A DNA stretch of 64,000 bases from Portunus trituberculatus (GCF_017591435.1 NC_059255.1:945835-1009834), one strand, 5' to 3'. Shown: positions 1-11,776, counted from the first letter of the stretch. Numbers and translations are program-made. The notes: generated by a model not told the origin, from the sequence alone.

Positions 1-1462
1 CTCTCTATTACCCTGTGGCCTTTCAAATTTGGATTCCTTAGTAAAGACCTCCTGGAATTTTTATTTAATAGTTCTGCCATACTTTTGGGTCTTCCACCAT
101 CCCGTTCTCTTCTTTTAACCTTTCTATTGTTTCTTTATGAATCTATAGAACAATTTTGGTTGCTCCTTACATTTTTCGACAATGTCTTTTTTGAAGTTCT
201 TTTCCTCTTCCTTCCTCACCTTAACATATTCATTTCTCGCTGCCTTGAAGTTTTCCTTATTTGCTGGATTTCTATTTCTCCTCCACCTTTTCCATGCTCC
301 ATCTCTTTTCTCCTTTGCCCTAGCACACCTTGCATTAAACCAATCTTTCTTTCCTTCTTTAGGTCTATATTTGGGACATATTCCTGACTCCTGTTTTGTA
401 TATTTCCAAAAATAAGTTATATTTCTCTTGCATTGTCTCTGAGTTTTCCATCTCCTCCCAGTCTACGTTTTTAAAATAGTTCTTGAGATTCTCAATATCA
501 GCCTTTCTGTAATTTAATCGGTCTCCTTTGTATGAATCGTCTCTATCTTCCTTTCCCTCTTCTATATCTATTTCTAATATTGCATGGTCACTCTTTCCCA
601 ATGGGCACTTATATCTTATATCATCATTCATTTGTATACCCTTGTAAAAACTAGGTCCAATCTCGCCGGCTCGTCGTTTCCTCTGAATCTTGTGCATTCC
701 TTTACTCTCTGGTCCATCATATTGTCTATCATTAGGTTCAAGAATCTTTCTCCCAGGCTTCTTCCCCATACCACTTTCATAATTTTCCCAGTCCACTTCT
801 TTACAGTTGAAATCTCCTACTAATATCACTTTTCTCCTTTCTTTAACGATTCTCATTAGACTCCTTATTGTGTCATCTATCATGTCTTTATATTCTTGAT
901 TGGTCCATGAATTTGTTTTGGTGGCACATATGTTACAATGATTGTTAACTCTTTTTATTAATATGCATCTTAATATACAATACTTCTGCTTTTCCTTCCC
1001 ACATTCCACTTGGTTTATCACTATCTCCTTCCTTAACATAATCATGACTCCTCCTCCTCCTTTACCCACTCTGTCTCTTCTCCATACATTATACCTATTA
1101 TCCAAGTCTATTTTGATTGCCTTATTTAGTTTTGTTTCAGCCAGGCATACAATATCTGGATTTTCTTTCTTTATGTAATCTCTTAATTCTAATTTACTTG
1201 ATAAAACCCCGTCTATGTTCGTATACATCATTTTTAGTCTTTTGCCTTTATCATTTTTAGTTAAACATGTTCCACATTTTTCTCTTCCTTCTCGTTTATA
1301 TACCATTTCCTTATCCTGTCTCCTAGAATTCTCCAAAAAAAATGCCTTCTTCTCCTCTTCTGACCTTTCATTATTCTTTTCCCTTACTGCTGCTGCCAGT
1401 TCATTGTATCTCTTCCTTTCTTCTTCATTTCTATTTTTCTTTATATAGATATCCTTGCAGCC
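1..1462 (-). mobile_element. LINE copy A' (non-LTR retrotransposon), 5'-truncated and cut by the window edge
   Basis: On the minus strand this segment encodes an apurinic-type endonuclease followed by the linker leading to a reverse transcriptase, which lies beyond position 1. It matches the plus-strand LINE A at about 46.98-48.42 kb almost continuously. The 5' break at about 1462 falls inside the region coding for the end of the RNA-binding domain, where it abuts the 3' tail of another LINE. This is typical of incomplete reverse transcription. The family looks CR1/L2/jockey-related; the clade cannot be fixed by eye. Confidence 0.88.
365..1460 (-). pseudogene. LINE endonuclease domain (AP-endonuclease-like), degenerate
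   Basis: This is the DNA-nicking domain that starts target-primed reverse transcription. Visible endonuclease motifs are PDIVCLAETKL near the N-terminus, GGGGVMIML, GDFNCKEVDW near 790-820 and the catalytic-type KSDHAILE near 577-600. The reading frame stays open upstream of the first Met (1336) to about 1460 through EEKKAFFLENS, so in this copy the RNA-binding region and endonuclease are one continuous frame. Frame changes occur around 700-760 (after EVDWENY) and again before 365. Residual coding 1-365 resembles the basic linker before the RT. It is a dead copy because it is truncated and frameshifted. Confidence 0.85.
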
Positions 1463-1474
1463 TTCTGTTTCTCT

Positions 1475-2488
1475 AAGTGTTGTTTTGTGTGTGTGTCTGT
1501 ATATGTGTATGTATTTGTCTAGTTGTATTGTACAGGGTTTGAACGGGGCTCATAGTGTCCTGTCTCATTGTCTCCATTTATCTAATCTTTCTTTAAAACT
1601 CTGCACATTATGTCCTGTAACAGCTTCATCACTCAATACATTCCACTTTTCCACCGTTCTATGTGGAAAACTGTATGTATTTACCTAGTTGTATTGTACA
1701 GAGTTCAAACGGGGTTCAAAGTGTCCTGTCTCCATGTCTCCATTTATCCAATTTTTCTTTAAAGTTATGCACATTATGTGCTGTAACAACTTCATTATTC
1801 AATGCATTCCACTTCTCCACCATTCTGTGTGGAAAACTGTATTTTCCCAATATCCTTCACACACTGCCTCATCCTAATCTTCTTTACATGTCCTCTTGTC
1901 CTTCCATCTTCTGTCACTAGCACCAGGTCTTCCTTGTCTATCTTTTCAATGCCATTGACTATCTTGTATAATGTTAAGTCCCCCTCATTCTCTTCTATCT
2001 TGTAAGGTTGGTAGTCCCATTTCCTTCAATTGTTCTTCATATGTTAGGTCTTTTAGTTCTGGCACCATCTTTGTAGCAATCTTCTGTATCCTTTCTAATC
2101 TTCCTATATCCTTTTTAGTGTTTGGAGACCACACCACTGCTGCATTTTCCAGCCTTGGACATATCATGCTTGTGATGATTTTTTCCATCATATTTTTGTC
2201 CATGTATTGAAATGCTACTCTTATGTTTGTCATCATTTTATATGATATATGAAATATCTTGCTTATGTGTTTTTTGGGAGCTTAGATTTTCCTGAATGAT
2301 CACTCCCCGATCTTTTTCTTCTTTATTCTCCATTATTTGTTCCTCTCCCATTAAATAATTCCATACTGGTCTTCTTTTGCTCTTTCCTAGTTCCATTATG
2401 TGACATTTCTTGGCATTAAACTCCAATTTCCACTTCCTACTCCATTCATGGATCTTGTTTATATCCTTCTGTAACAGCAGACAGTCCT
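1475..2488 (-). mobile_element. LINE copy A2, 3' part (end of reverse transcriptase plus 3' UTR)
   Basis: Minus-strand frames show the post-catalytic RT region: MEFNAKKCHIMELGKSKR (2238-2426), then IRVAFQYMDKNMMEK and CPRLENAAVVWSP, then RIQKIATKMVPELK and YEEQLKEMGLP (1985-2236). It resembles LINE A at 49.3-49.8 kb. Breaks near 2236 and 1985 disrupt the frame. The 3' end carries the group's signature, TAGGTAAATACA-like on the minus strand, followed by a degenerate CA tail (1478-1508). It is 5'-truncated where the mariner begins, near 2489. Confidence 0.82.
1510..1848 (-). repeat. Tandem duplication of a LINE 3' end (two units of about 170 bp)
   Basis: Units 1510-1676 and 1677-1848 both begin, on the plus strand, with tatttgtctagttgtattg or tatttacctagttgtattg. 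Both run through a match to the same 3'-terminal region and end at a tgtggaaaactgta motif. They are diverged by several percent. Either a severely truncated LINE copy inserted directly at the 3' terminus of another, or the end duplicated at the DNA level. Confidence 0.85.
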
Positions 2489-3488
2489 CCCTGGTTTTGA
2501 TAAACTTAATTTTTATTTGTGGTTCTTAAGACTTCTCTACATAGTCACTGTCCAGAGTGACACACTTCTCCCATCGTTTCTTGACCTTCTGCAGGCCGCC
2601 TTTGTCTAAGTCCTCTGATTGCGTGGAAAACCACTGTTCCACCTCTGGAATGACATCATCTGTATCATCAAATTGCTGATCCCACAGTGGATTTTTCATC
2701 TCTGGGAACAAGAAAAAGTCGCTTGGGGCGAGATCGGAAGAATAGGGCGGATGTGGCAAGATTTCATAACCACATCGCCTTGCTTCCACAACTGCAACTT
2801 GAGATGAGTGGGCAGATGTATTGTCAGCAAGGAGGTGTACTCCTTTGGTGAACATGCAGTAGCCTTTCTTCTTCAGAGGGAGGAGGGGTGTGGTGTGCTT
2901 CCACTCCTTGCTCATCTCTTTGGTCTCCGGGTCATACAGATAGATCCAACTTTCGTCCATAGTTACCAGACGACCAAAGAAATCCTCTTCATTCTGCTGC
3001 AAAAGAGTCAACATCTGCCTCAACAGGTCACACCGTGTTTGCCTTTAGAGGGGGGGGTCAGTAAGTGCGGAACCCAGCGTGCTGACATCTAAGCTTAGAC
3101 ACATGCAATTCATCATGAATAATTTTCCACACACTGCCGTAACTAAGACCAGTCTCATGCATGGTCACTTGGATGGTTACTCGTCGGTCTTCCAGGATAA
3201 GATCCTCCACTTTTTTCACTGTGGCCACAGTGTCTGTGAGTGATGGTCGTCCAGTTCTCGGCTTATCCATGAGGGACATGTGGTCAGTTTGGAAACTCCT
3301 TTTCCAGCTCACAACAGTGTCATATGACAGGCAATCATCACCATTGACAGCCTTCATTTCATCAAGGATTTGCCGGGCACTGTAACCCTTCAAATGCAGG
3401 AACTTAATCATGTTGCAAGCCTCAATCTTCTCTATGATGCAGGTTAATGACATTTAGCGCCATTTGTAAAAATATTAAACAAACCTAA
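2489..3488 (-). mobile_element. Mariner element (D,D34D)
   Basis: A roughly 1-kb segment holds a mariner transposase on the minus strand. The probable 5' end reads ttaggtttgtttaatat (reverse complement of 3472-3488), which resembles mariner TIRs. The opposite end near 2489-2515 (ctggttttgataaacttaa) is only a weak match, so boundaries are approximate. The element sits next to the 5' truncation point of LINE A2. LINE sequence does not resume on its other side, so simple nesting is not proven. Confidence 0.85.
2526..3453 (-). pseudogene. Mariner transposase, frameshifted
   Basis: The first piece (3058-3453) starts MSLTCIIEKIEACNMIKF and carries the N-terminal HTH region with KPRTGRPSLTD. The second piece (2526-3023) carries the catalytic domain. 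First Asp is in VTMDESWIYLYDPETK, second in HLLADNTSAHSS, third in YSSDLAPSDFFLFPEMK. There are 34 residues between the second and third, which defines D,D34D mariner. A WVPHLLT motif (the family's WVPHEL) can be read between the pieces in another frame, so at least two indels separate them around 3023-3100. Length is otherwise near the usual 345 residues. Catalytic residues survive but the frame does not. Confidence 0.92.
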
Positions 3489-3571
3489 GAGAACATTTTT
3501 GCACCATCATGCACATGAGGACCAGTGATTATACAGACAAAATTTCATTGACATCGCTGAATACCTTCCAG

Positions 3572-3656
3572 GTAATAATAAAAATTTTACGATACCCATT
3601 CATACTTGCTGTAGAAGTATGTAGCTTGCTTTGTATCGTAAAACATTTTTATTATC
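3572..3656 (+). repeat. Short inverted repeat (hairpin), 23-25-bp arms
   Basis: The arm taataataaaaattttacga at 3572-3594 is matched by its near reverse complement at 3632-3656, with a loop of about 37 bp. It could be a tiny foldback MITE or the remnant of an inverted terminus near the mariner. No coding potential. Confidence 0.5.
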
Positions 3657-3804
3657 ATAGTTCATATATGAAAAAAATCAAATATCGATGACAAAAACTA
3701 CCTTCTTTTTTTTTCTTTTCTATTAGTTTTTCTAGACATGCCCATAGTTTAAAAAAAAATCTCCATGTTTTTTCATTCTATTGATACCTTTGTATCTGAA
3801 ATTA

Positions 3805-5218
3805 CAGGCAACCCCGCTTAACGAACGGGGTACGTTCCTAAAAAAAATGTACATTGTGCAAATTTTCGTTAAGTGAACGAATTATAGCAATTTTGACCAC
3901 TGACTTGAACTTCCATTGAGAGTAAACAAAGTGAGAGTGCATTATAGTACAGTAAAAGGTTTACTGAAAGTAAAAATTATGAAGTTAAACATTTAAGCAG
4001 TTTAATTTAAGACTAAGTCATTATAATGTACACTAATGTACACTTAACCCTCCATTATCGCGCCCTTCCGTTATTGCGTTTAAGCGTTATCGCGCACATG
4101 AAAATCTGTGAAATTCAGTTTTAGCGCATGTGGAAAGTCGTTATTGCACACCCGCAGTAGTAGTAATAGTAGTAGAAGTAGTAGTACTACCCATATCCCA
4201 ACCATACACTGACGAATGTTTAGATGGGGGAAGAGGAGGAGGAGGAAGATGATCATGAGGAGGAGGAGCCAGCAACCAATCATCGCTGTGTATTCACGTC
4301 ACGTGATTTGAATAATGAAGCTGATTGGTTCTGGTCACTCTGCTCACCATCACCACCACTGCTACCCGTCAGTCTTGTATTATTCTGTTATTCAGAGCTG
4401 TTTTTAGGAAAATTTTGGGGTTGAGGCACAAATTTATACATTTCCTATTCATTCTTCACTTCCGTTATTGTGTGGTTTTTTAGCCACCAATTTCAAGTGA
4501 TAACGGAGGATTAGGTGTATGTAAGTAACTTTATAATGTTGATGATCTTAGATTTATGAAAGAGAGAGTGAAGCAGGAAATATGCTAGCTGGCAACCTGC
4601 TGAATGTAAACAAAGATGCATCAATGTACTGCACACAAAACTTATGCACCACATTTCCACAAGGCTTTCCATTTTAACCATTGAAGAGTCATGAGTTCAG
4701 GTGGTTCTTTTAGCTTGCAAGGAAGATACAGTCTCACCAGCCTTCTTAATTGAGTCTGCTGACTTGAAAATAGTAGAGACAGTAGATGGAGTCAAGATGG
4801 TGGTGAGCAATGCTATTAGTTTTCTCGCTTGTCGTGTCTTTGAATAATATCCAGCTTGAATTTGAGAGTAAGAGACTTTCTGGTCTTCTTAGCAATGCTA
4901 AGTGACATTGCAGGGCTGGTTGCAGGGCGTTTTGGTGGAAGGTTAAGCATGAGGTGACGAGATGAACCCTGTTTTTGTTTTGAACTAAGAGCAGGGAAGG
5001 GTGGAATGAGTGGTTTGCATTTTGTCCAGAAGAGATGCTGGTGTATTCAAGAGTCTCTCGGCTTGCATGATATGGCGGGCTTTCAAACTTGGAAAAAATT
5101 ACCTGGATAAAATTTCATTAAGCGAGTTCATTGTTCATTATAGGAGCAGATAGTAGTAAAAGGAAATGTTCCTATAGTGAAATTTCATGGTTTGAACGTT
5201 CTTAAGCGGGATTACCTG
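3805..5218 (-). mobile_element. Non-autonomous pogo/Tigger-like element, CAGGCAACC family, copy 1
   Basis: The termini read CAGGCAACCCCGCTTAACG at the left and, in reverse complement, CAGGTAATCCCGCTTAAG at the right. TA flanks both ends (3803-3804 and 5219-5220). The form CAG...CTG with TA target sites is that of pogo/Tigger DNA transposons. The interior has no open transposase. It is homologous, in reverse orientation, to 13875-14695 and to 59334-61007. A different MITE is nested at 4031-4517. Confidence 0.8.
4031..4517. mobile_element. Nested MITE, CACTTAACCCTCC family
   Basis: The termini are CACTTAACCCTCCATTATCG (left) and CACCTAATCCTCCGTTATC (right, reverse complement), with TA on both sides (4029-4030 and 4518-4519). 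The 487-bp insert interrupts the surrounding element, whose uninterrupted sequence can be read at about 14440-14480 and 60760-60800. It contains a short GGA/TCC-rich tract. Terminus design matches the 15865-16811 element, so both are probably pogo-like. Confidence 0.78.
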
Positions 5219-5220
5219 TA

Positions 5221-5884
5221 CAGGTAACTTGATTTACGAATAGATGTGTTCCAAGAGGCATTCATACATCAAAATTCCCGTAAAACAAACATGCAATTCT
5301 CATAAGAAACAAAAGATAATAGGGGGTATGTGGGATGTGGTCCCCCCCAAAATTTTACAAAATACTCCATTTATTTTGCTAAATTAACATGTTTTTATTA
5401 TTTACCATTCTAAGCACTAGAAGTGTATTTAAAGTAAAGGAAAAAGGAAGAAATAATAAGAGAAAGCAAAAAATAATGAGAGAAAACAGCAAAACAAAGA
5501 ATTCATAAACTTAACACTCACTGCGTCAATGCCTTCACCATTCACACCACAGTCAGTCACCATCTTCCTCTGAGCTTTACCACTTTATTTCCACTGATCA
5601 AAAATAACCGAATGAAGGACTTTTCCATCTTGGTGAATTGAAGAGATTCCGTCTGTACTCAGTGCTGGCAGGCTGCAAATGAGGCACGAGAAGAGCGGAG
5701 CTCCACCTATTCCAGCTGCGGAACTCTTTGGCACGCAGTTTGAAATTGCGTCTCGCTCAGTTTGAAAATGCGGTTGGGCCAAATCGCGTTTAAGCCCGAT
5801 CGCGCAAATAAATTAATTATATTATTTTTCCAGCCACTTTATAACAAAACACGTAAATCAAACGCATAAATCAAGAGTTACTTG
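5221..5884. mobile_element. Pogo-like MITE, CAGGTAACTTGATTTACG family
   Basis: Terminal inverted repeats are CAGGTAACTTGATTTACG at the left and CAAGTAACTCTTGATTTATG (reverse complement) at the right. The left TA (5219-5220) is the same dinucleotide that ends the previous element, and the right TA is 5885-5886. The interior (664 bp in total) has no recognisable protein. The segment near 5700-5790 is rich in gcg/cgc motifs. Confidence 0.75.
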
Positions 5885-5886
5885 TA

Positions 5887-7942
5887 GTCTTAAAACTAAT
5901 AGAGATATTGTGGTCATATCAGTAACTTTAGATTTGAGATATGAGGCGTTTTCTGTTGAGCTGTGCATATCATGATGTTTGTAGGCTATATAATTCTGTT
6001 CAATCCTGTACAGCCAAGGTCATTTATTATCTCATATACCAGCTTGCAGTTCAGCTCAGTGAGGTGTCTTTCCTTCCTAGCATCATCTACCAAGTGACAT
6101 GGTGTTACTCATGTGTCACTGTCACCGCACGTGGAACACATGACAGTGATAGAGGCATCAAAGCTGTTATTTGTTGCCTCCATTGTCTTGATACCCCAGC
6201 ATATGGTACATGTTCTTGATACCAGACTTTCAAGTTGTGACCAGAAAGAATGAATTTTCCTCATCTTCACAAAGGAAGAATCTTGCTTTTCAAAAGATGA
6301 AAATGTATATCTATCCTTGTTGTTTCTTGTGACTCAGTTACTCTTGTGATGGTGAAGCTGACTGCTGTAAGGCTGAGGAACAGGCATAGGTGGTGGTGAT
6401 GGAAAGGACACTTGTGTGACCGATCAGGTCATGAGTTGGTGGCAGATGTCACTGTGCTGAGCGACTGAGATTTTTGCCCTTTTCTTCTTTCCTTCTTCTC
6501 TGATTCAGCTTCTTCATCCTTTCTTTCTGGTTGGTCTTCAGCTTTGATTGACAACCCATGACTTTCAGTGTTCTAAGGTGCAGGAAAATGTGGAAAATTA
6601 AAAGATGATTAACTACAGCGCTACATGTCTACCTTCTAAGACGTCCGGCAAGACACTGCCTGTGACTGTCTACCTCAGAGGCTACCACAAGATACACATT
6701 TCCTGCTCTGTCCTGATGTTACCATATGAAGGTCTAATATAAATACACACCTAGAAAATAAAAAAGAATGCTATAAAATCATAAGCAACGAAAGTCATAT
6801 TCCTACCACTTGGCAGAGCATTAAAAGAGATCTTTAAAGTGCTTAAATAATGGCAATTTAAACATATAAGGAATTAAGATAGAACTTACCATTTCAAGAG
6901 TAACAGCAGTATTAATAACTCAATTTTAGGTTTTCAGAAAATCACATTTTTTTTGCTATTGCTTCCCACATATTACATTGTTTATCTTATGCATGCATAT
7001 TTAATGGTGCTGAAGGACTTAATCACTGTATGGGCTAATGTATCCTTGTAGTTGAACTGGAGGCACCATCAAGATAACATGATGAGAGTCCATAGCAGTG
7101 AAACCTGTTGTGTGCCTGATTTCATGGTTATCTTTTAAGTTTTAGTTTCCTTACATTTGTTGCTGCCTATGCATTTTCTCATGATACCTTGCATGTATGG
7201 TACATAAAATGTTATTTTGCTTTTTTTTTAGCCCATACTTGATATCAACTACACAGACAAAAACATGTTAGCAGTGTTTCATTACTTCATCATTAAATAC
7301 GCTATCTGAAGATGGTGGTGTGTCTTTAAGAAAACTTGCAGTTTTAACATATACTATAGTTTGAAAAAAACTGTTATGGGTATTATTGCATTAATGCTTC
7401 ACATTTGAATTCTTCCTAGCTATGTTACATATTTCTGTGTTACTATGAAGTGTTTGTGATGACAGGATACTCCGTGTGCAGCAAGCAGAGTGAAGGGAGA
7501 GAAGAGAAGAAAGAAGAGGAAGGAGATAAAAGGAAGGAGCATCATGTGGAAGAAGTGATTAAGCTGCTCTATCCCTCCACCATGGTCATTCTATCATGGT
7601 AAAATTTCTTGAGGAAACTGTTTTGGAAAAGTAAGTTTACCACATTTATGATTCACTCTATCAATGTATACATGTTGTTCATAATTGAGAATTGGTGTAC
7701 TCTACTTGCCTGTTTGTGTGCTAGCATCATGCCAATGTTATTATTACATTGACGACGGGAAAAGCCTTGACAGACAATTAAGTTGCATGTAAGCATGAAG
7801 CTCAGGTGATTGAGCCTTATCTTTGTCAACATTCACATCGTCTTTCAAAACACTGGTCATGTTTTCTGGTTTTTCTATGCTTTACCTTGAGGTTATGTTG
7901 AAGTTGAAGTTCAAGTTCAACAAATTTATTCCAAAATAATGC

Positions 7943-7945
<3 letters not shown>
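5887..7945. other. Intergenic stretch with no supported gene
   Basis: I see no transposase, RT or convincing multi-exon gene here. Open frames are short, such as 92 codons at 5941-6219 with no recognisable motif. A polypyrimidine-AG followed by an 80-odd-bp Lys/Glu-rich frame (about 7467-7600, reading SKQSEGREEKKEEEGD) could be an exon but is equally well explained by a purine-rich tract. A short GAAGTT/CAAGTT run (7895-7921) precedes the LINE tail. Confidence 0.5.

Positions 7946-7946
<1 letters not shown>

Positions 7947-7983
<37 letters not shown>
7947..7983 (-). repeat. (GT)n tract, the CA tail of LINE B'
   Basis: About 37 bp of GT sits directly at the 3' terminus of the minus-strand LINE, after two repeats of its tatttacctaattgta end. 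On the LINE's own strand this is a (CA)n tail, as at the ends of copies A, B, B'' and C. Confidence 0.9.
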
Positions 7984-7985
<2 letters not shown>

Positions 7986-8032
7986 TTACCTAATTGTATT
8001 TACCTAATTGTAACATACGGAAAAGAGCTATG

Positions 8033-10879
8033 CTCGTGTTGTCCCGTCTCCATATCTATTAATGTCCAGCTTTTCTTAAAATCATGAATATTCCTTGCGT
8101 TGACCACTTCCACGTCTAAACTATTCCATGCTTCCACCCTTCTATGAGGGAAGCTATATTTTTCACATCTCTCCTATAAGTGGCCATTTTAGTTTTTCCC
8201 ATGCCCTCTCGACATTCTTTCATTCCACATACACAGATCTTCCCTATCCATTTTTCCATGCCAATCATCACTCTGTATATTGCTATCAGGTCTCCCTTTC
8301 TCTTCTGTTTTCCAGGGTCGGAAGTTGCATTCTTTTCAGTCTGTCTTCATAAGTCAAATCTCTTAAGTCAGGCACCATTTTGTTGCAGCCCTCTGTACTT
8401 TCTCTAGTTTCCTTATGTGTTTCTTTAAGTTCGAGCCCACTGTATTGTTGCATATTCAAGCCTCGGTCTTATCATTGCAGTAATTATTTTCTTCATCATT
8501 TCTTCATCTAAATATACGAACGCCACTCTTATGTTCCTCAATAAGTTCAATACTTCTCCAATTATTTTGTTTATATGTCTCTCTGGCGATAGGTCATTGG
8601 TAATTGTCACCCCAAGGTCTTTTTCTTCATGACTGGTTTTATGTCTTCATTTCCTATCTTGTACATACTCCTGATTCTTCTTTCACTCTTGCCAAACTCT
8701 ATTTTCTTGCATTTTGTCGTGTTGAACTCCATTTGCCATGTACAGCTCCATTTCCATATTCTGTCCAAGTCTTCCTGGAGTAGTTCGCAATCTTTGTCAC
8801 ATCTCACTTTTCTTAACAATTTTGCATCGTCTGCAAATAGGCTCACATAACTGGACACCCCATCCACCATGTCATTTATGTAGACCGCGAACATTACTGG
8901 TGCCAACACTGATCCCTGTGGAACTCCACTCTCCACCAAGCCCCATTCTGATGGTCTGTCCTTAATTATTGTTCTCATTTCTCTTCCTACCAAAAGTCTT
9001 CCATCCATTTTAGTAAACTGCCATGCACTCCTCCTACCATTTCAAGTTTCCAGATCAGTCTCTGGTGTGGTACCTTATCAAAGGCCTTTTTAAATCCAGA
9101 TATATTCCATCAGCCCAACCATCTCTTTCCTGTATTACATCTATCACCCTCGAATAGTAACATATCAGGTTTGTCGTGCATGAACGCCCTTTTCTAAAAC
9201 CAAATTGACACTCACAAAGTATGTCATTTTTCTCCAAGAAGTCTGTCCATCTATTCTTCACCACCCTCTCACACATCTTAGCTACCACACTTGTAAGTGA
9301 CACTGGTCTATAGTTCAATGGGTCTCTCTTGTTACCTGATTTATAGATTGGGACAATGTTAGCTCTTTTCCAGTCTTGGGGCACTACACCTTCCCTTAAT
9401 GAGGCATCAATTACTTCACAAACTTTTTCTGCCAGTTGCTCCTGCATTCTCTTAAAATCCATCCTGATACCCCATCAGGTCCCACAGCTTTTCTCACTTC
9501 TAAACTCCCCATCATGTTCTTGATCTCCTCCACAGTTACTTGAAACTCCTTCATAATCCCTTTCTGTTCCATTACCAGTGGTTTGTCAAAAGCAGTCTCC
9601 TTTGTGAATACCTTCCGAAAGCATCCATTCATAGCCTCTGCCATTTCCTGGGATCTTCACTGCATACTCCATTTACTTCTAAACTTTCAATACTTTCTCT
9701 ATTTTTGATGTTGTTGTTCACATGTCTGTAAAAAGCCTTGGTTGGTCTTTACATTTATCAATTATATCCTTTTCTTGTTTCTTTCTTTCTTCTCTTCTAA
9801 TCAACACATATTCATTTCTTGCTCTTTTGTAACTTTCCCACTGCTTAATCCGTCTTTTCCTTCTCCACCTCTTCCATGCATCCTCTTTTCTTGTTCTAGC
9901 CTTTTCACATCTATCGTTAAACCAGTCCTGCTTTCCAACTTCTCTATGTTGTCTTATTGGTACAAATTTTTCTCACCTTCTTTGTATATTTTTATAAATT
10001 CCTTCCACTTTTCATTTGCTCCTTAGCACTCTTGAATTTCATCCAATTTGTCTCTTGAAAGAATTTCTTTAGGTTTCCAAAATCTGTCTTGGCATAATTC
10101 CATCTTCCCACTTTATATTCTTCATTTCTTCTAGATTTCTCTTCGTCTATCACCTTGAACTCCAAAACTGCATGATCACTCTTTGCTAAAGGGCACTCCA
10201 CCCTCATCTCCTCAATGACCATTGGCTCTGTACTAAAGACCAAGTCCAGTCTTGACGATGCTCCTCTCCTCCAAACCTAGTATCTTCTTTGACCCACTGA
10301 GTTAACACATTTTCCATTGCCAGTGTCAATAGTGTATTTCCCATGTTGTCTCTGATCCTTCCATTGACCAGTCCTCCCAACACACCTCTTTACAATTAAA
10401 ATCTCCCATCATTATAGTTCGTTCACAGCCACCCAACATTTCTTCCAGACATGTTCCTGTATCACTTATCATTTCTTCATATTCCTGTACTGACCATGCA
10501 TTTGTCTTAGGTGGTACGTACACCACTATGTAGTGCCTCTTTTTCCTTCATTAGTTTCTGCTCTGATCTTTAGCACTTCTGCCTTTCCCATACCTTTTTT
10601 CACTTGATCCACCTTTATATCTTTTTTAACCAGCAACATCACTCCTCCTCCCATCTTACCTACTCTATTTCTTTTCCAAACATTATATTTCCTTCTCCAA
10701 CCATCATCAGGTCTTCTCCTCTCTCAGTTTTGTTTCAGTAAGACCCACAATATCTGGGTTCTTGTCCCTCAAGTAATCGTTGAGTTCTAAAATCCCGATA
10801 TCACTCCATTTATGTTGGAATACATTACATTTCGCTCATATGTAAGTTTCTTTAGTCCTTTCTTGCTGTACTTTTCTGG
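8033..10879 (-). pseudogene. LINE B' endonuclease and reverse transcriptase, frameshifted
   Basis: Endonuclease motifs: NPDIVGLTETKL-like near 10760, GDFNCKEVCWEDW (10326-10526), LAKSDHAVLEFKV (near 10170). RT motifs: KAVGPDGVSGWILREC (near 9490), LNYRPVSLTSVVAKMCE (near 9310), QFGFRKGRSCTTNL (near 9200), YLDLKRPLIRYH (a one-base loss turns LDLKKAFDKVPH into this), GVPQGSVLAPVMF (near 8920), SLFADDAKL, the catalytic FADD box (near 8840), then CTWQMEFNTTKCK and the thumb region to 8425. Stops or shifts also follow KKKTLG (8607) and QWART (8425). All three lesions are shared with copy B. Confidence 0.92.
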
Positions 10880-11776
10880 GTTATGAACCACTTCCTCAGT
10901 CTCATATCCAAGATTCTCCAGAAAAACTCTTTCTTCTCCTCTTCTGTCCTCTCTTCATTTTTTTCAAAGCCTCCTTTCTCAACTCATTTAACATTTCTCT
11001 TTCCTTTTCACCGAGATCTCTTCTCAACCAAATCTTCCTTGTTGTTTCCTGCTGGGCTAGCCTCCATGACTTCTCCACCAATTCATCTACATCCTTTTGT
11101 GACTTAAGTTTGATTCTTATTGGCCTCATACCTTCTCTTGTGAACTTTCCAATTCTATGGAAGTCCTCTATTTCTTGTACTAGGTCTTTTCCTCCTCCTG
11201 CACCACATTAATGATATTATTTATCACCTTTTTATGTTTTTCTCTCTCCATTTTACTCGGTGTCTTATCCTCCTCCACACCAAATATCACCACACATCTC
11301 TTTTGTCTACAGTTTCCTCACCAATGTCTCATTTGACTTAATAACCTTCACCACTTTCTCAGCTATCTTCTCTTCTATGATCTGTTGATCTATAATTTCA
11401 GCAAGGCCCAAAGTTTTCTCCCAGACTCTTTGATTTCCTTTTCCAGACTTGCAACTTTGTAATTTACCTCCTTTCTTTCCACTTCCTGACTTTTTTCCAT
11501 TCAGCCTGCTTCTCCATCACTTTTCCTAGAGATTCTCCACATTTTCGCAATTCACTTTAATTAGCTTAACTTCCTCTTTCAGTGCTTCATTTTCCTTCTT
11601 CATATCGGCACAGTCTTTCTTTACATTGTCATAACTCGTTTCCAGGCCCCATACTTTTCAAACAGTTTTTCAATTTTACCTTCTAACTCCAGAATTTTCT
11701 TCACATAAGCGCTCTTCTCCATTATTCCTTGAAACCCTGTGAAGTCTGATTCATCTTTCGAGTTCACGGCCGCCAT
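10880..11776 (-). pseudogene. LINE B' N-terminal coiled-coil/RNA-binding region (L1-ORF1-like), frameshifted
   Basis: It starts MAAVNSKDESDFTGFQG, just after gcgcaacATGgcgg. A charged heptad-like stretch follows (MEKSAYVKKILELEGKIEKL, then VKLIKVNCENVENL). Then come segments typical of an RRM plus C-terminal RNA-binding domain: EDFHRIGKFTREGMRPIRIK, DVDELVEKSWRLAQQETTRK, IWLRRDLGEKEREMLNELRK. This order resembles vertebrate L1 ORF1p (transposase_22), and such proteins bind the element RNA. The homologous region in copy A' reads straight into the endonuclease. Several indels break the frame around 11630, 11480, 11220 and 10900. Confidence 0.75.

Noticed and set aside
4080..4283. Leu-rich minus-strand frame and Glu-rich plus-strand frame near 4224-4424
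   Set aside because: Both come from a GGA/TCC-rich and GTA/TAC-rich tract inside the nested MITE. No Met context or motif.
7467..7600. Lys/Glu-rich frame after a tgatgacag acceptor-like site as a host exon
   Set aside because: The residues follow from a purine-rich tract (gaagaaagaagagg). The donor is weak and no partner exon was seen.
9742..10026. 94-codon plus-strand frame and its identical mirror at 51550-51834
   Set aside because: It is the antisense shadow of the LINE B'/B region between endonuclease and RT. Identity of the two only reflects the duplicate LINE copies.
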